Shown here piece after piece: positions 36,669 through 50,310 of a stretch of 64,000 nucleotides of DNA (its first letter is position 1; every line of letters starts with the position of its first letter). Source of the stretch: Hoplostethus atlanticus (lineage: Eukaryota; Chordata; Actinopteri; Trachichthyiformes; Trachichthyidae); contig JAXDDX010000049.1 in the NCBI GenBank assembly GCA_034670405.1, forward strand, positions 2,170,001-2,234,000, read 5' to 3'. The notes under the pieces were generated by a model that ran no database searches, was not told the origin of the DNA, and saw only the letters and a program-made list of their open reading frames with translations. The position numbers were made by a program, and so were the translations under genes.

Positions 36669-37084
36669 GTAGGAAAACACAAAAACAAAACGATTCCATC
36701 TTTATTGTTATGGAGGACTCGGAAAGATGATGGCAGCACTGATCGTACTCAACACTCATAGCAACAAAAATCAGTTCAGTTTCCTCTGAGCTGAGGTGAA
36801 GAGAGATGGGTTTGTGTGGAATTGGGATGACTATGATCTTGTGGTCAGCATGCATACTTTTTCTCTCACTTTCCCAGTTTCTAGCCTTTTCACTTTCTCC
36901 TGAGCTCTGTGCCCCCCCCCATCAAACTAAAAACACCTCGAGCTTTGAAGAGACGCTACTGATGGAAGGTTATTTTGATGACACGCCCTTTGATTTTCCC
37001 TTGAGAGTACAGAAGCTGTGGTTACTTAAACCACCCTACCCTGAACATGCACCCACTCACCCACCCACACTCTCACACTCTCAC

Positions 37085-37173
37085 ACTCACACACTCACAC
37101 ACACACACACTGCTTTTAGTCCTAAGATCTTGATGCTAGGCAGATTCTCTTGTTGATGGCCACATCAAACAAG

Positions 37174-37210
<37 letters not shown>
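37085..37210. repeat. CA tracts with a shared flank
   Basis: A CA run at about 37091-37110 is followed by 'tgcttttag' and, after an insert, 'tctcttgttgatggccacat' up to 37176, then a second CA run at 37176-37210. The non-CA part matches 34447-34493, after the CA tract at 34400. Confidence 0.85.
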
Positions 37211-37212
<2 letters not shown>

Positions 37213-37309
37213 TATGGAAAGAGGGTTGAATAGAGACAGCACAAAGGAAAGGGAGAGGTATTTTCCCAGGCAGAACAATGCAGGGTATGTGAGTCTAGGG
37301 AATCGATTT

Positions 37310-37373
37310 CTAAACACACATACACACACACACATACACACACACACATACACACACACACACCCACTGGGGA
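37310..37373. repeat. (CA)n with TA interruptions
   Basis: CA repeat with regular 'cacata' interruptions. Confidence 0.9.
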
Positions 37374-38510
37374 AATATAGACACAGCTGTTAAGGTCAGG
37401 TGGGGTGGCGAAATGCATGACCGGTACCAACCCATCTGTCTGAATCCCTGGAGAAAATATCCACTCACACTTCCCCTTTGAATATCCACTACTGTTTCTT
37501 ACAGTTTCTACCGGATGAGCAGTCCAGATGTGTCACTGCTTATTGCGGGTTTGTTTGAAAGAATCCCGTGTCTTTGTTTTGGGACGTCCGTGACCTTGCT
37601 GGTTATCTAATAGTGTATGCCAGACGGGGGTTCATGTGCTATGTGCCCATTTCATTTTCACTATGAAATGGATGCCATTTGTTGTGATTTACATAGATCA
37701 GCTGTGTGTGTGTGTGTGCCCTCATGCAGTGTGTTCATGCATGGCACACAGCTGCACTGGAGTGTATTAATGTTGTTAAGTGGTCAACATTTCATCTACA
37801 TGCCATTCTGCAGTATCTCTCGGTAGTGATGTGATAGAGTGAATTCTCTGAGTTGGAAAAGCCATCGGATCCCTGTCAACTTGGGATAAATCATTATTCC
37901 GATTGTTCCTCTGAGTTGTGTTATAGGAGCAGTAGCACATTGAGTTCAGGCACCATTTTTCCATATGTCTGTGTGCTTTTGGCACAACAGAATACACTTT
38001 GTTGTATTGGCACTTGTAATGGAGCAAAAAAAACGTGTTCTCAGTGTAAAGCCACATTAAAGGAATAGTTCATAGTTCCATGTTCTGCATTCTAGAGGAA
38101 AATATAGTAGATAATGTGGAAAATATTGGACTTTTGGCTACAAAACACAGAAAATTGATTTTATATATTTTTTTTTTCATGGAAAATTGTATCCTGATTA
38201 CTCTTTGTGAGAAACAGGCATGTAAATGGATATGATGCAAGGCAGGTTTTGTTCTGCAGTCATACTTTTGCACTTCATTTCAAACACTGCATAATAATCG
38301 GGCAGGATAACTGTGAGGCTATAGCTCACTATAGCAAGTCCTGATGTCAGTTTACATCAGTGGCCAGCTATACATCAAATGCCTCAGATTCTCCTCAACA
38401 AAGACACATAGCCTTGTGCCACACTGTGAGTTAAAGAAACACTTCACTTGTATTTATGGTATTTGTACTAGCAATTTTCTTGCTTTTATGTTCATAAAAG
38501 GCTTACTTAC

Positions 38511-38805
38511 TCAACATTGAAGACATGCATCAACCACAACAGTCCCACATTATCCAAAGCCTTCAGCGTTTCAGGACAGATCTCATCCACCCTGCCTCTG
38601 AGGGGCTTTCTAACTACCCCAGTGACCTCTGCCAAGGGGATGGGCTCTGACCCTCCCAGATGTTCCAGTTCTGCCTCCTGCACAGTGGGCATGTCTATCG
38701 GGTTTAGTGCTCCTTACACCTTCTGATGATACCCCCAGTCAAGGTCAGTGTTTCACTGCCCCTGCTGAGAACAAACCGGGACGATTTCCTGCCTTCCCCT
38801 CCTGA
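38511..38805 (-). mobile_element. LINE fragment, 5' portion, inverted
   Basis: Read on the minus strand, 38692 to 38511 gives MPTVQEAELEHLGGSEPIPL, VDEICPETLKALDNVGLLWL and FNVE. This is the segment leading into the reverse transcriptase of a widespread fish LINE (hallmark 'GVDEICPEMLKALD'). Upstream of it (38805-38693 on the minus strand) weak similarity continues with stops. The catalytic palm is absent. It is in opposite orientation to the adjoining 3' portion (38808-39299). The exact LINE clade is not certain. Confidence 0.75.
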
Positions 38806-38807
38806 GT

Positions 38808-39299
38808 TACCCAATGTCTTATTCACGAGTGAAGGTAAGAAATATCACGAGACTGACCGCTGATTAGGGGCCTCGGCTGCAGAAATGCAGGCGCTGTATC
38901 GGACCGTGGTGGTGAAGAGAGAGCCGAGCCACAAAGCAAAGCTCTCAATCTTCTACCCGACCCTCACCTATGGCCATGAGCTTTGGGGTAGTGACTGAAA
39001 GAATGAGATCACGGATACAAGCGGCCGAGATGAGGTTTCTCCGCAGGGTGGCTGGCCTCATGCAATCTGGGAGGGCCTCGGTGTTGAGTCGCTGCTCCTC
39101 CACATTGAGAGGAGACAGTTGAGGTGAATCGGGCCACCTGGTAATGATACCCCCTGGGTGCCTCCCTTTGTAGGTGTTCTGGGCACGATCCAGACTGGGA
39201 GCGCTTTGGGATCCTCCAGGAGAGGCTGGAGGAAGTTGCTTGCCCTACTGCCATTATAACCCTGACCTGGATAAGCGGCTAGAAAATGGAGGGATGGAC
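38808..39299 (+). mobile_element. LINE fragment, 3' portion (C-terminal RT region and tail)
   Basis: On the plus strand the text reads VLFTSEG, then MQALYRTVVVKREPSHKAKL, SIFYPTLTYGHELW and, after a frameshift, VVTERMRSRIQAAEMRFLRR-VAGL. This is the well-known C-terminal stretch of the same fish LINE. Further degraded text continues to the 3' end 'ataagcggctagaaaatgga' with a short 'gggatgga' tail typical of the family. Several frameshifts and stops make it dead. Together with the minus-strand piece on its left it forms a 5'-inverted insertion. Confidence 0.8.
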
Positions 39300-39532
39300 A
39301 ATGTAGCTTTTGTGACATATATAGCATTATGTAGTTAAAGTAGCATATTGCCTTATTTCAAACTTCAGAATTTCCTGCTGTGATATTTTCTTTCTCAGTT
39401 CTATGGTGACAGGGCTGGATTTGGTAATGGCAGTTTGACAGACAGGCCTACTCTTAGTAGTTGCATGGTTCTCTTTGATAATGGCCAAATTGCTGTGAGC
39501 GGATTGGATGAAAGGGCAGTAATTATTATGCA

Positions 39533-39533
<1 letters not shown>

Positions 39534-39577
<44 letters not shown>
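39534..39577. repeat. (CA)n microsatellite
   Basis: This is a pure CA run of about 44 bases. Confidence 0.95.
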
Positions 39578-39581
<4 letters not shown>

Positions 39582-39593
39582 TACAGATGGTGG

Positions 39594-39680
39594 TGAGAAA
39601 CGTCAGTCCAAAATCTCCCATAGGTGTTCCATTGGGTTGAGATCTGGTGACTGTGAAGGTCATAGCATATGATTCACATT
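39594..39680. repeat. Fragment of a dispersed fish repeat
   Basis: The phrases 'aaaatctcccataggtgttc' and 'ttgggttgagatctggtgac' followed by 'aaggtcatagcatatgatt' are recalled from a repeat seen in many fish genomes. Only about 85 bases are present and the class is unclear. Confidence 0.35.
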
Positions 39681-40339
39681 ACTTGAAATTGAAATTTAAT
39701 TGATTTTGTATTTACTTTGAATTCAAATTCTATTTTGAAAATGTATGTATTGTACATGTATGATGTATTTTAATCAAATACACTTCCCACCACCAGTATT
39801 CTGCAGTTTATTTACACATTTGTTAAAGGAGTATTTGTAATTTGTGAGATACAAGATACATTTTGATTTACAGTATTTGCTCCATTTGTCTAATTTCATT
39901 CATTAAGCTGTAAAACATCCTAGACAGTATACAATGTTCTGTGAGATAAATAACTTAATTGTAGATAGCAATGCTGTAACAATACTGTAGATCATTTATC
40001 TTGTGATGTGAGTTGCATGCTAACACTGTGTTGCATCAAGCTAACTGTGTGGTTGTCCCACTTATTCCCAGTGTGTTGTAACTAACGTCAGTGGTACTCA
40101 AGCACCATCAATCATTGTCAGCCATGTTATTCTCCGCTGTGCAGGGCCTGTGGGGGGGGTGAGGGGCGGGACTTGTATAATCAGGGGTACACGAAACATT
40201 TTCTGTGATGAAATTGGTGCATGTATTAATAAATATCCATGAGCTAACGTTTTATTAGCTTAACTCTGATCCTAACTTGAACTAGTACCCCACATTTCAG
40301 TCAAAGTTTGAGCCAGTGCCTTTTCATTACAGAAAAGAA

Positions 40340-40366
40340 CCCCCCCCCCCCCCCCCCCCCCCCCCC

Positions 40367-40395
<29 letters not shown>
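40340..40395. repeat. (C)27 followed by (CA)n
   Basis: A run of 27 C (40340-40366) is followed by g and a CA run to 40395. Homopolymers of this length are often mis-sized in assemblies. Confidence 0.9.
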
Positions 40396-40398
<3 letters not shown>

Positions 40399-43300
40399 CC
40401 TCTGGTACACAGCTGCACAGAAGAGGCTTATTTTACTAAATGGCAAAAGACTGGGAAGATTTCCATCAGTCATTGGTTCATCTGGCACCATGGTATCTCT
40501 GTCTATTCTTCCTTCTCCTTGAGGTTCACATTTTGTTGTTGAAGGGTCAGAAATAAGAATCGAGCGTAACTAACTAGTGAAACTAACTTGTTTTTTATAT
40601 ATTTTCAGATTAGCTATACCATATACTGAAAACAATAATCACATGCCTCATTGACTCATAGCTGATATACTGTTACCATCTGGCATCTACCATCTCTTTC
40701 AGTTCCTCCTTTTACAGGAGATGTGTGCTGCTGTTTTTGTACATTGTGAAATATCCTGTTATATTGGAAAAGGTGTGAACAGAAACGACTGTAAACAGAG
40801 AGTGATAGGTAGAGCTGAATAATATTCCACTCAACTAGGGAACGCTCAATGGAGGGAATATGTAAAGTATACTCTATATACTGTGTTGACAGATTTTCAA
40901 CTTCTCTGAGATATGAGGCTCCTGATTGTGCTTTCCAATCTCCCCCATCCTAGTATGGATTTATAGAAAACAGTCTTTAGCTGTCTCTTTCCTGAGGGAT
41001 CAGACTATATTAACTACAGTAAAAGTTTGAAGAGGGTAGAGGACATTTGAAATACCAGTGACTCAATATTCTCTGCCTGCAGTAATAGTAGCATGATTTC
41101 CACTAAATCAGGCATCTGCCATAATTCTGCATTGATTCTTGTATTATCCTGAAGGATGTCATATGTTGTCATTGTTATCTTTGTCTGAGGTTGAGGTTAA
41201 TGCAACACTTAGTTATGTTGTTATGCAGCTAATAATCAAAAGACAATGACAATATTCTACTGTGCATATTAGTCTATTAGTCTCAGCTAAAAAAATTGAG
41301 GCAAAGTTATAGATTCAGCATCATTTGATGCATGTGTATCATGCTTTCTGCTCTAAACAATACCAGTACAATGGTTAGAATGGCTTGGTGTATTAACCCT
41401 GGCAAAGTGTTTGAAGTACACAATAACACTGTGTAAATAGCTATTGAAATAAAGTACTCATACATAAAGTACTTCCAAGGGTGTGACAACATAATGTAAA
41501 TACAAAATACAAATGTAATGTACTAGAATAAGTACTAAGAATTCCAGCACCTGACTGAAGTGTTGAGTGATATGGCCGTATTCCCTGTTATTTATGTGTT
41601 TTACATTGTTCATATGGGCTCTCGTATAAGAAGTATTTGTGAGATGTTGGTGAATTGTTTTGAAAAATGGTCCAGCACTAAATAATGTGTATTTTTCATT
41701 ATGAAAACAAAAGGCTCCAAATTACAGGATATTCCTACTGGCACCTTTTTAAATTCCAATTCAGCTACTATCCTAATGGCAGAAAAATGGTAGACAAATG
41801 GTAGGAAAAGCCAGAATAAAATGAACAGTTGCTTACTGTGTACATTACATTCATATACTTTTGTACATTACGTTGTACAAGTACATGAGTAGGAATTTAG
41901 GATTATTGTGCATTCATAATATGCAGCTAAAGGTTGAGCAATATTTCAAAATGCATTCATTTGAGATTGTGTGTGTGTGTGTCTGTGTGCCTGTGTGTGC
42001 CCAGACTTGATCAATTTGTTGATGTGGTACTGACCAGCCAATGTCAGACAGTCAGGTCTGAGTTACTGCTACTGCCGCCCAGTGCAAATCAAAGACATCA
42101 GGGATACTAGAAAATCAAATCGGGAGACTGATAAAGACGATGGTCTTGTTCCCTAGGAGGGAAACCTGTAAGACAATGACATGTCTACCTGAACACATGC
42201 ACAAACACAAACACATACAAAGGCAATCATACATATACATATAAGTTGGCATACACATTTGTGCACTCACACACACTCATACACACTTTACTTACCATGG
42301 CCACAATTTCAGTAGTGAACTCTGTTGAAGTCGATAAGGCAACTTAAAACAGACAAAAACACAAAACAGTGTTTTCTTCTTGACCTATCAAAGACTGGGC
42401 ATGTTGCGGTCATGCCTCAAACTGGAGGAGATGCCAGTAATGAACTCATGCAGACCAAAACATGTGGCTGAAAATGTGACTGCCAGCATGTTCACAGCAA
42501 GGGCCTTATGGGTTACCGAAAACATGTCAGAATACAAGACACTTGAACAAAGTTTTAGCATTCTTCTACTGAACTGGTCTCTCCATTCTGCAGCATCTGT
42601 TACCCCTCTATATTGACGGAAAATAAGGAGGCGGCTTGTGAAGCGGCAAATAAAGAAGTCTAAGAGAAGCAGAGCGAGCGAATGAAAGGAAAACACGACA
42701 CACAGATTCCACTGGTCTAAATGTGGCCCTCCAGCAGTTTGAACACAACACATAGACTACCAGCTAGAGCCAGGACCATCTGGGTCTGCTTGGGCAGACA
42801 AAGAGGGGGGGGCTGAGGACTGTAAGTGAAAGGGGGTGCAAGTCAGAACAGTACAGAGTTGTCCATTGTCTGGTAAGGGTAATGATGGGGGCTGAACGGT
42901 AGCCAGGTATCTGTAGACTGCCAGTGGTCCTTGAATAGGAACATCAGGACAACTGCCGAACTGGGAGGGAGACTCCACAACCCAAGTCAGAAGACTATCC
43001 AGCTCTTCGCTAAAGTTTTAGCTACGTGCTCTGTGCCATGTAGAAAAAGTTGCAATACCGTCCGTTAGCTAACATCCCTCTAGTACTGTAGAACTTCTAG
43101 CACTGCCCGCCAGCCTGTCACTACTGACCTATAACAGTCTTGTGCTTTCTCTTATTCTCACCAGCCTTTGCTGTTGTCTCTCTCATGCTCATTTTTTTTC
43201 TATTCTGCTCTCTTCTCTCTCTCTCTCGTGTACCCTGGATTTCACACTTCTCACACAACTTTCTCCGTCGCTGTCTCTTGTCTTTTCCTTCCACTGAACA

Positions 43301-46300
43301 CTGCCATGTCTGTGAGGCTCAGCGAGGGAGCGAGAGCGAAACAGACAAAGAGACGGAGAATGGGAAGAGGTGTCTTATTGAAGCAGATTTGCCACATAGC
43401 CAACAATGTTGAGCCTAGGATGATGGATAGCTCTTTAGTGTCTCACAGAAACGCACAGGTACAGTAAGAGTGGAGCTTTTGTCTTGCTTACCTAGACCGA
43501 GACTACAGCACCTGTGATGTTTTTTTTCCCAACGTTGCTGTGATGACACACACAGCACTGACATGTTACAACATGTGCAAGCACAGAGAGGCTGAGCACA
43601 GAAAAAGAAGAAGAAAAATCACAAATACAGATAATATATATTTCTGTTAGCAATATGAAATATTTGTTTTTAAGCTCATCTGTGTCAGACGTGGTTTTAC
43701 ACCGAAGGATCCAATTAAAACAGAATGCTCAATGACATTTCGGTGTCTTGTGCAGTTGATATTGGACGCACCTGCAACCTACCACTGTTATTTCCTGAAG
43801 GATCACAGAAAAAAAAAAAGAGATTCTTTGAGAGTATTGATTTCTAGACCATTCCTGCCAAATCAAGCATGTTCTGTCACACACAGGCAGCCCTGACAGA
43901 ATGAAACTGTGGATTTCTCTCTGTCCACATATCCAGAATACATATCAGAATATTCTGCCAACTCAGGATCAGTGTGCAGTTTTATCTGATGATCTTAAAT
44001 CCTCCCAGAAATGTCTGGTATATGGATGAACTGAACACAGCTACCTGTTATGACAGAGCTCTGAACACCAGTGATCTGGGTTTTGAGACTACAATGCAGT
44101 GACAGGGAGAGCAAGCGGAGCTCTGCTGCCTGGACTAAAATGAATTCTGATAATATGGCGCGATATGGCACAGAACTGTGTTGTGAGCTTCTGTGTTATG
44201 GGAAAAGATGAAGTATAGAGCTTTTACCAACCATTACTACACATCTACCTGCACAGTCCAAGGCAGGTGGGAAAATGACATGTTGATTGTCACATTTATT
44301 TTTTAAGAATTGTGTTTTTAATTTCTTCTCTCATTGGATTTGATGAGGACGGAACATAATTATCTCATATCAACGTAGAAGAAACACCTGTAGCCAAAGA
44401 TGATTCCTCTTTCTCCATCTGTGTCCCGTTCCATTAATCATCTGATTCCAGTAAAACAAGAATCAACCAAAGAAGTTGTCCCCTGCTGTGCTTGGGATGG
44501 AGAAACCATCTGCTCCTCTCCCCAATTACTTTTTTTTTTTTTTTTTTGGCTTTTTGGGCTTCAGCACCAAGTTCTGTATGCCACACTCTCTTTGCCTCAG
44601 GCTCACTCTTTTACAGAGACTCTCTCCCTTATTCTCTCTTAGTATTCTAGCTAGGGTAGCTATTCACTGGTCAAGCCACAGCATGGCACTAGCTGCTGCT
44701 GAATTATGGGAGTGTTTCCATGGTTACCTCCAGAGGCATCCATCCCATAATTTATAGGGGACCTTGGGATCATGTTGCAATGAGCAGGTGGATGGCCTCA
44801 GGCATAAATGCTGTTTACAGAGCAAAGCCTTATGAGTGCACAATATGTAGTTATGCTTCCTCTTCTAGCAGTATCATTACATTAAGTTTGGCGCCAGCTT
44901 ATTGTTTAAGGCTTTCAAGGCATTTTCTTATTTTTTTGTGTGAGTTTGTATTGTGCTGTTGTGAGTAACAGGTAGGTACTTGGCTATTCACTGTGCAAAA
45001 GCCCCAAAGCCTAAAAGCCCCTGTTTGAAAGAAAGGTGATAGTGCCCTCATGTGGTTACGCAAATCATTGCAGTATTGGGAAAAATCTATAAATCCTATC
45101 AAAATGTCCTAAATCTTATAGATAATCTTACATTTATTGCATTGTGTTGTAATGTAAAATAAACTTCTATATGCAATTTGACAGAAAACATTAATCCTTG
45201 TATTGCATGTCCATCTATTGTTGCAAGAGGAAGCAATGCAATCCTCTGCTTCAGTTTTCAAGATTTGGATGGAGGATGGATGGAGCAAATGTGTGTGTGT
45301 GTATGCAGTGTTTCAAATGCAAATGAGGACCGAATGGGGTAAAGACACCATTAATGCCTCACAGGCAGCCGCAGGTCCTGCAGCTCATCTTCACGGCCCG
45401 GGCAACGATAAATTATGTCATATTTCATTGAGATATGTCTCATGGATCACAGAATTATGAGTAGGAAGGCAGGCAGAGTGAGAGTAAATCAGAGGCAGAC
45501 GGCAAAGGAGGGAGATTCAAACATGTATTCATTATGGCATGGTTCACAGTTCCTCCATAAAAAAAGTTTTTGTTAATCTATGTTGTCATTTGGATAATGA
45601 GAACATTAAATAAAAGGTGTACGGTCAAAGTCTAAGAATGTGCTCCATCAGACTCAAACCTAGTCCAATAAAACTTCTTATTACACAGTAATGGCCGAAT
45701 GCCAGTAATGCTACAGATGACTATTAGAGGGTGAAGACAGATCTGCAATTTTGAGAGCACTAAGCACTGTACTGTTCATTAGGATGTGGTAGCCAAAGGT
45801 TAATTGTAAGTTGGCAAAGCTACCTTTCAGTCGGGAGCCTCCAGAACATAATCACCTAAACCTGATGATGGATTGATGGATGGGTGAATTAAAAAAAAGC
45901 CCTAAAGACCAGCAGGGGGGCCCTTTAATAACCCAAACCATTATTCCACTTGGTCACTAATGGTAAGAAAATATGGCAAGCTCAGAATTGATGTTACCCT
46001 CCAGGCATCAGTGGCAACATAAGCACAGCGATGTTGACAGATTGTGTTAAGCAAGTCCCAGTAGAGCCATTGAGGATGCACATTACTCTGTGGTGTAGAC
46101 ATTTCAGTGTCACCAATGTATGGATGTTTTTTTTTTATTTTTTTAAATAGGCCATATGTCACACTAGTGATGTACATGCTCTTCTGCTGCTGTTAGCTTG
46201 TGTGTACAACTGAACAATGTGAAAGAATCTCAAGTTCTTGAAATGCATAACACCCAGAGCAGATGATAAATGTAGGTGCATCGCCCGCAGGTGCAACTTT

Positions 46301-46593
46301 AACTACACTGCAGTCGTGATCATTTCAGAAGGTTGGCTGAGCAAGCATAATCCCTTTTTTTTTTCTACATTTCCACATTCCTTACCCTGTAGCCCCACTG
46401 TGCAAATAGAATAATGGTGTTTATGGGGTATATAAAAGGCCCTGCGCTGTTTTAATCCCACAAAAGACTCCATCATGTTCCATGCAACAATGACTCACAG
46501 CTTGATCTACAGTTATATTTCACAGCAGGCCCAGCGACAACACACCAGTTGGCCCCACCCAACTATAATAAATGAACCAGCTTCTGGAAATAA

Positions 46594-46595
<2 letters not shown>

Positions 46596-46621
<26 letters not shown>
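46596..46621. repeat. (CA)n microsatellite
   Basis: Short CA run. Similar short TG/CA runs lie at about 41970-42000, 47277-47300 and 49350-49392. Confidence 0.85.
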
Positions 46622-46624
<3 letters not shown>

Positions 46625-49600
46625 TACATATGCATCTTATTATAGAGTATTTCCACTAGCTGTTTGCTTAATGGATAGTAAAAGTAGTCGTAGTAGTGAT
46701 GCCGTTTTGTGCTAATGTACTGATACTGGTTTATGATCGACATCAAGGCTTTCAGGAGCAGCCAGTTTTCACTACATCTCTTTTTAAAAAAGCCCCTTGG
46801 TGCACAGCCATTAGAGTATTTTTGAGGAAAAATGGATCTGACACACACTCATAAACAAGCAGCTGTCTGTCCTGCCACCTTTATGTTTTGATGCATTGAT
46901 TTAATTGGCAGTTTGACATATCAGCAAACGCTGTTTGTGACGCATCTTAAATCCACGAGGAGTATGAGCAACAATATCAAGGCATGCATGAAGAAGGAAA
47001 GCAGGAGCAATTTCTTTCATCCACATTACTGCTGTAAAATGACACGGGGGAAAAGCATGAGTGACAGAATTATGTTTTCCATATTAAAGTCTTGGAGTAT
47101 CAGTCATGTCGCTTATCTTCATTTGTTCGCCTCGTCTGGGACCTGTCAGCTCAAATGCCTTTGGGATGTTGTCCGTGTACCTTTTCACTCCAGAATGTTC
47201 TTTGTGATGTGACATTTTCAAAAAGGTCACAAAATGAACTTCTCTGTGGTGTCTCTCTTTTTTCTCTCTCGCCCTCTGTGTGTGTGTGTGTGTGTGTGTG
47301 CGCACGTCCACGCTTTCCCACTGTGCAGGCACACTCAATAATCTGGTGTCTCTGTCACAGTGACATATGGCTTCCTGGGGGAGTCTGACAGTCTTGCTTT
47401 TGACATTTCTCATATGGGATCGCTCAGATTCCCATCTCTTGTTGTTCTTCTCTTGATACCTGAATTTATGTGTTCAGCATCACCGAGGGCTAGATGGCCA
47501 TCTCAGACAGGCACACACACACAGCAGATATCACTGTTTTGACAGCATTGTGTGAGAAAACAGTCGGAAAAAATACAGTGGGTCAAAATATGCCTAAGCT
47601 ACGTTTCAATACTGGATTTAATATGACCCAGAAATGTTGCATCAGCAATGAAAGTCATACAATCTATCTTGAAGAAATGCCTTTCAAAATAATTGATAGC
47701 ACTATAGTAGTTAACGATAGCGGTCAACCTACATCCTTGATTGACAACACTTTAACCTCTATAAGTTAAAGATATTGAATGATGAATTTCAGACAGTGGG
47801 ATTTATACCATTTTGAAATTGATTTTTTTCAAATGATATTTGGCTGCAGCCCAATCAGGGTGACTTATCATCTCAGCAGCGATCCCACAGCAGAATGATA
47901 TTGTTTTTCAGTCATCCACTGGCTCCACTAGTGGTGTTTTTCCCTCAGGGAGAATCTCAGAGATGTTTGTGTATGAGATCGTGACGGTTCATTTGGAGCT
48001 CAGTGCTGAGGCAGGTCTTCTGAAACCGCAAAGCATCTTATCACCGGGGCAAGAATAGCAAATAATATCCTGACGCAAGAGATGCAGAGTGAATGCATTG
48101 TGTTGAGTTCACAGTAAACAGTCAATTTGTCTCTTTCAACAGAGATATTTCTATTCCAGTTTATATTCCAGTTAACTTTTGAGAATCTATTTTTCACGTA
48201 TTGTACTCAAGAAGGAAGGCATCATATCAGAACCTGTGTGTGGCAGTGGGTTGTGGGTGTGCTTGGAGTCAAGACCCAAATAAATAAAAATGAATTGCAG
48301 GGACATAAGGGTTAGGGTTAGGGCGGTTGGATACCCTGTCCACAGTGTCCCAGTAAAAACCTAACCAGTTTCCTTGTAGTCTCATGTAAGGTAGATATAG
48401 TCTGATTGAGCTAACTCATCAAGAGAATATACTCTCACTCTTTCATGACCTTGATATAAAAATCTCAATGAACTCTATCAGTTTGAATTGGGGAGGATTG
48501 AAGCACTTTTTGATCTGTCTGCATTTGTTGTTTAAAATGCCTTTAACCAAAATCTGTGGCAGGTCAGGAGGAGTTTTTTGATCGAGCTTTTTTGAAATTG
48601 AATTTTGCCTCAGGTACAAAATACACCACAGCGAATGTAGCTTGAAACAAAAAGCATTTATCCTGCCTTGGCAGGAATGAAATGAAAGGGTTTTTTTTTC
48701 ATCCTCTTTCTCATGCTACCTAGGGACACCTGTCTCTTTGAAGCCTTGGGAAAGCTAATGGCATGTATTGACAAAGACAGAAAGACCTCAAAAGCCAGCT
48801 GATTGGTGTATCAAAACAGTTTCTCACCCAGTTTCTCTCCAGTCGTATAAAAAATGATTGAGCTCATGCATCAGATGAGTATTGACAAAGGACCACATGA
48901 ATGTGATTCATGGTTTAATATGCTATCATCTTTAACAACAACCTGTCCAGTGGTTACGGTCCCCCTGTGTTTCTGTCTGACCATACAATATGCAGTTGCC
49001 TTGCAGTGGTGGGACCAAAGCCCACGGGAATCTACCTAATGGCTCGTACTGCACAACGGTTGATGAAGCCCATTTGTCATAAAAGCATGATTGATCTCCC
49101 ACTGAATGGGAAAAGACAGCTGCAATAACAACACAGGAGTGGACAAGGGATGTTGCCTGCCACACATTGGTAGTATGCAGTAGAGGTGTTTCACATAATA
49201 TTGCTCCCCCCATTAGCTGCTAACAAAGCTGTCAGGATCATGAAAAGATGATACATTAGCAGCTTATGGTGCTGGTTTTGAATCTGGGATCTATGGAGGA
49301 CAACAAATGTTGATACATACGGTGTCAGATATGTCATGAGAAACTTGTTTGTGTGTGTGTGTTTGCATGCATGTTTGTGTGTATATGTGTGTCTTTTTGA
49401 TCTTCTTGTGTGTGGAGACTCATGGTGACCTTTTGATTAAATTGATCTGAGCATCGCTTCGTTTGAGCATTTGTTTCCAACGCAACAGGGAATTATTAAC
49501 TGTTATTGTCGCCGTTTCTTAGCGACCTCTCGAATAAACATGTGGAAAAGACATCACTAACTATTTAATAGAGACTAACTAATTATAGAGAGTTTTTACT

Positions 49601-50310
49601 GTGCCTAGTTACATAATAGGGCTTTTCTAGAGTATCTTTGACGTTGCATCAAGAATTATTTAGGTGTAATTCTTTTAATTGGGACACTCATACAGTTTTC
49701 TGGTACTTAACATGACACTCTGCAATATGCCCATTTATTCCTATAACAGTGATCAAGCAAATACATTTTCACTGAGTATGATTGGACCATTAGGATGAAT
49801 AAGCTTCAAATCCAGTTGAACAGAAGAGAACCTCTTGACTTCACACACATGCACACAGTGTGCACCTCAACCAGACACACATTGAGACCCCACCCTACTG
49901 TCTTGTATGATGGGCTGTTGTGTGTTTCACTATGTTAAATGACACAACCTGCTTCTGAAAGGTAACACGGGCTCCTACAGTGAGAAAAGACAGGAGAGTG
50001 GGGAATTCAGTGTGTCCAAACATTAAGCTACATACCTTTTGTATGTAGTTGAATGCTTTTGGAAATTTGCACTCCATCCTCATCCATCCTAGTCGGAGCT
50101 CTCTTCTTCCTTTCTTGTGTCTGTGTGTCTTTATGTCTCTGTGTGTCAGAGTGAGCATGGAGTCTGGGAGAATGATCAACGAGGCCCGGCAGAAGTAAGT
50201 CCTTCTGGAGGAGGTGAAGTAAGAGCTGAGGCCTGCAAAGGGCCTGGTCTTAGGCCATGGAGAGGAACGGGACAGGAAACTCAGACGCTTACATAAGAGC
50301 CTCATGGAGG

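Noticed and set aside
36376-36855. 159-codon minus-strand open frame over exon 3
   Set aside because: Antisense shadow of the arhgap24 exon; the plus strand carries the clear PH-domain match with splice sites.
37122-37430. Cys-Val repeat open frames over CA/TG tracts
   Set aside because: Translation of microsatellite DNA; the same applies to similar frames near 34318, 39327, 53625, 59841 and 63332.
43306-43458. MSVRLSEGARAKQTKRRRMG... frame ending at a CAG|GTACAG donor-like site
   Set aside because: Considered as an alternative first exon, but it ends in phase 0, which would not join the phase-1 exon downstream, and it has no recognised homology. The site may be chance.
48309-48323. Short TTAGGG-like run ('gggttagggttaggg')
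   Set aside because: Only two and a half units; too short to be called an interstitial telomere.
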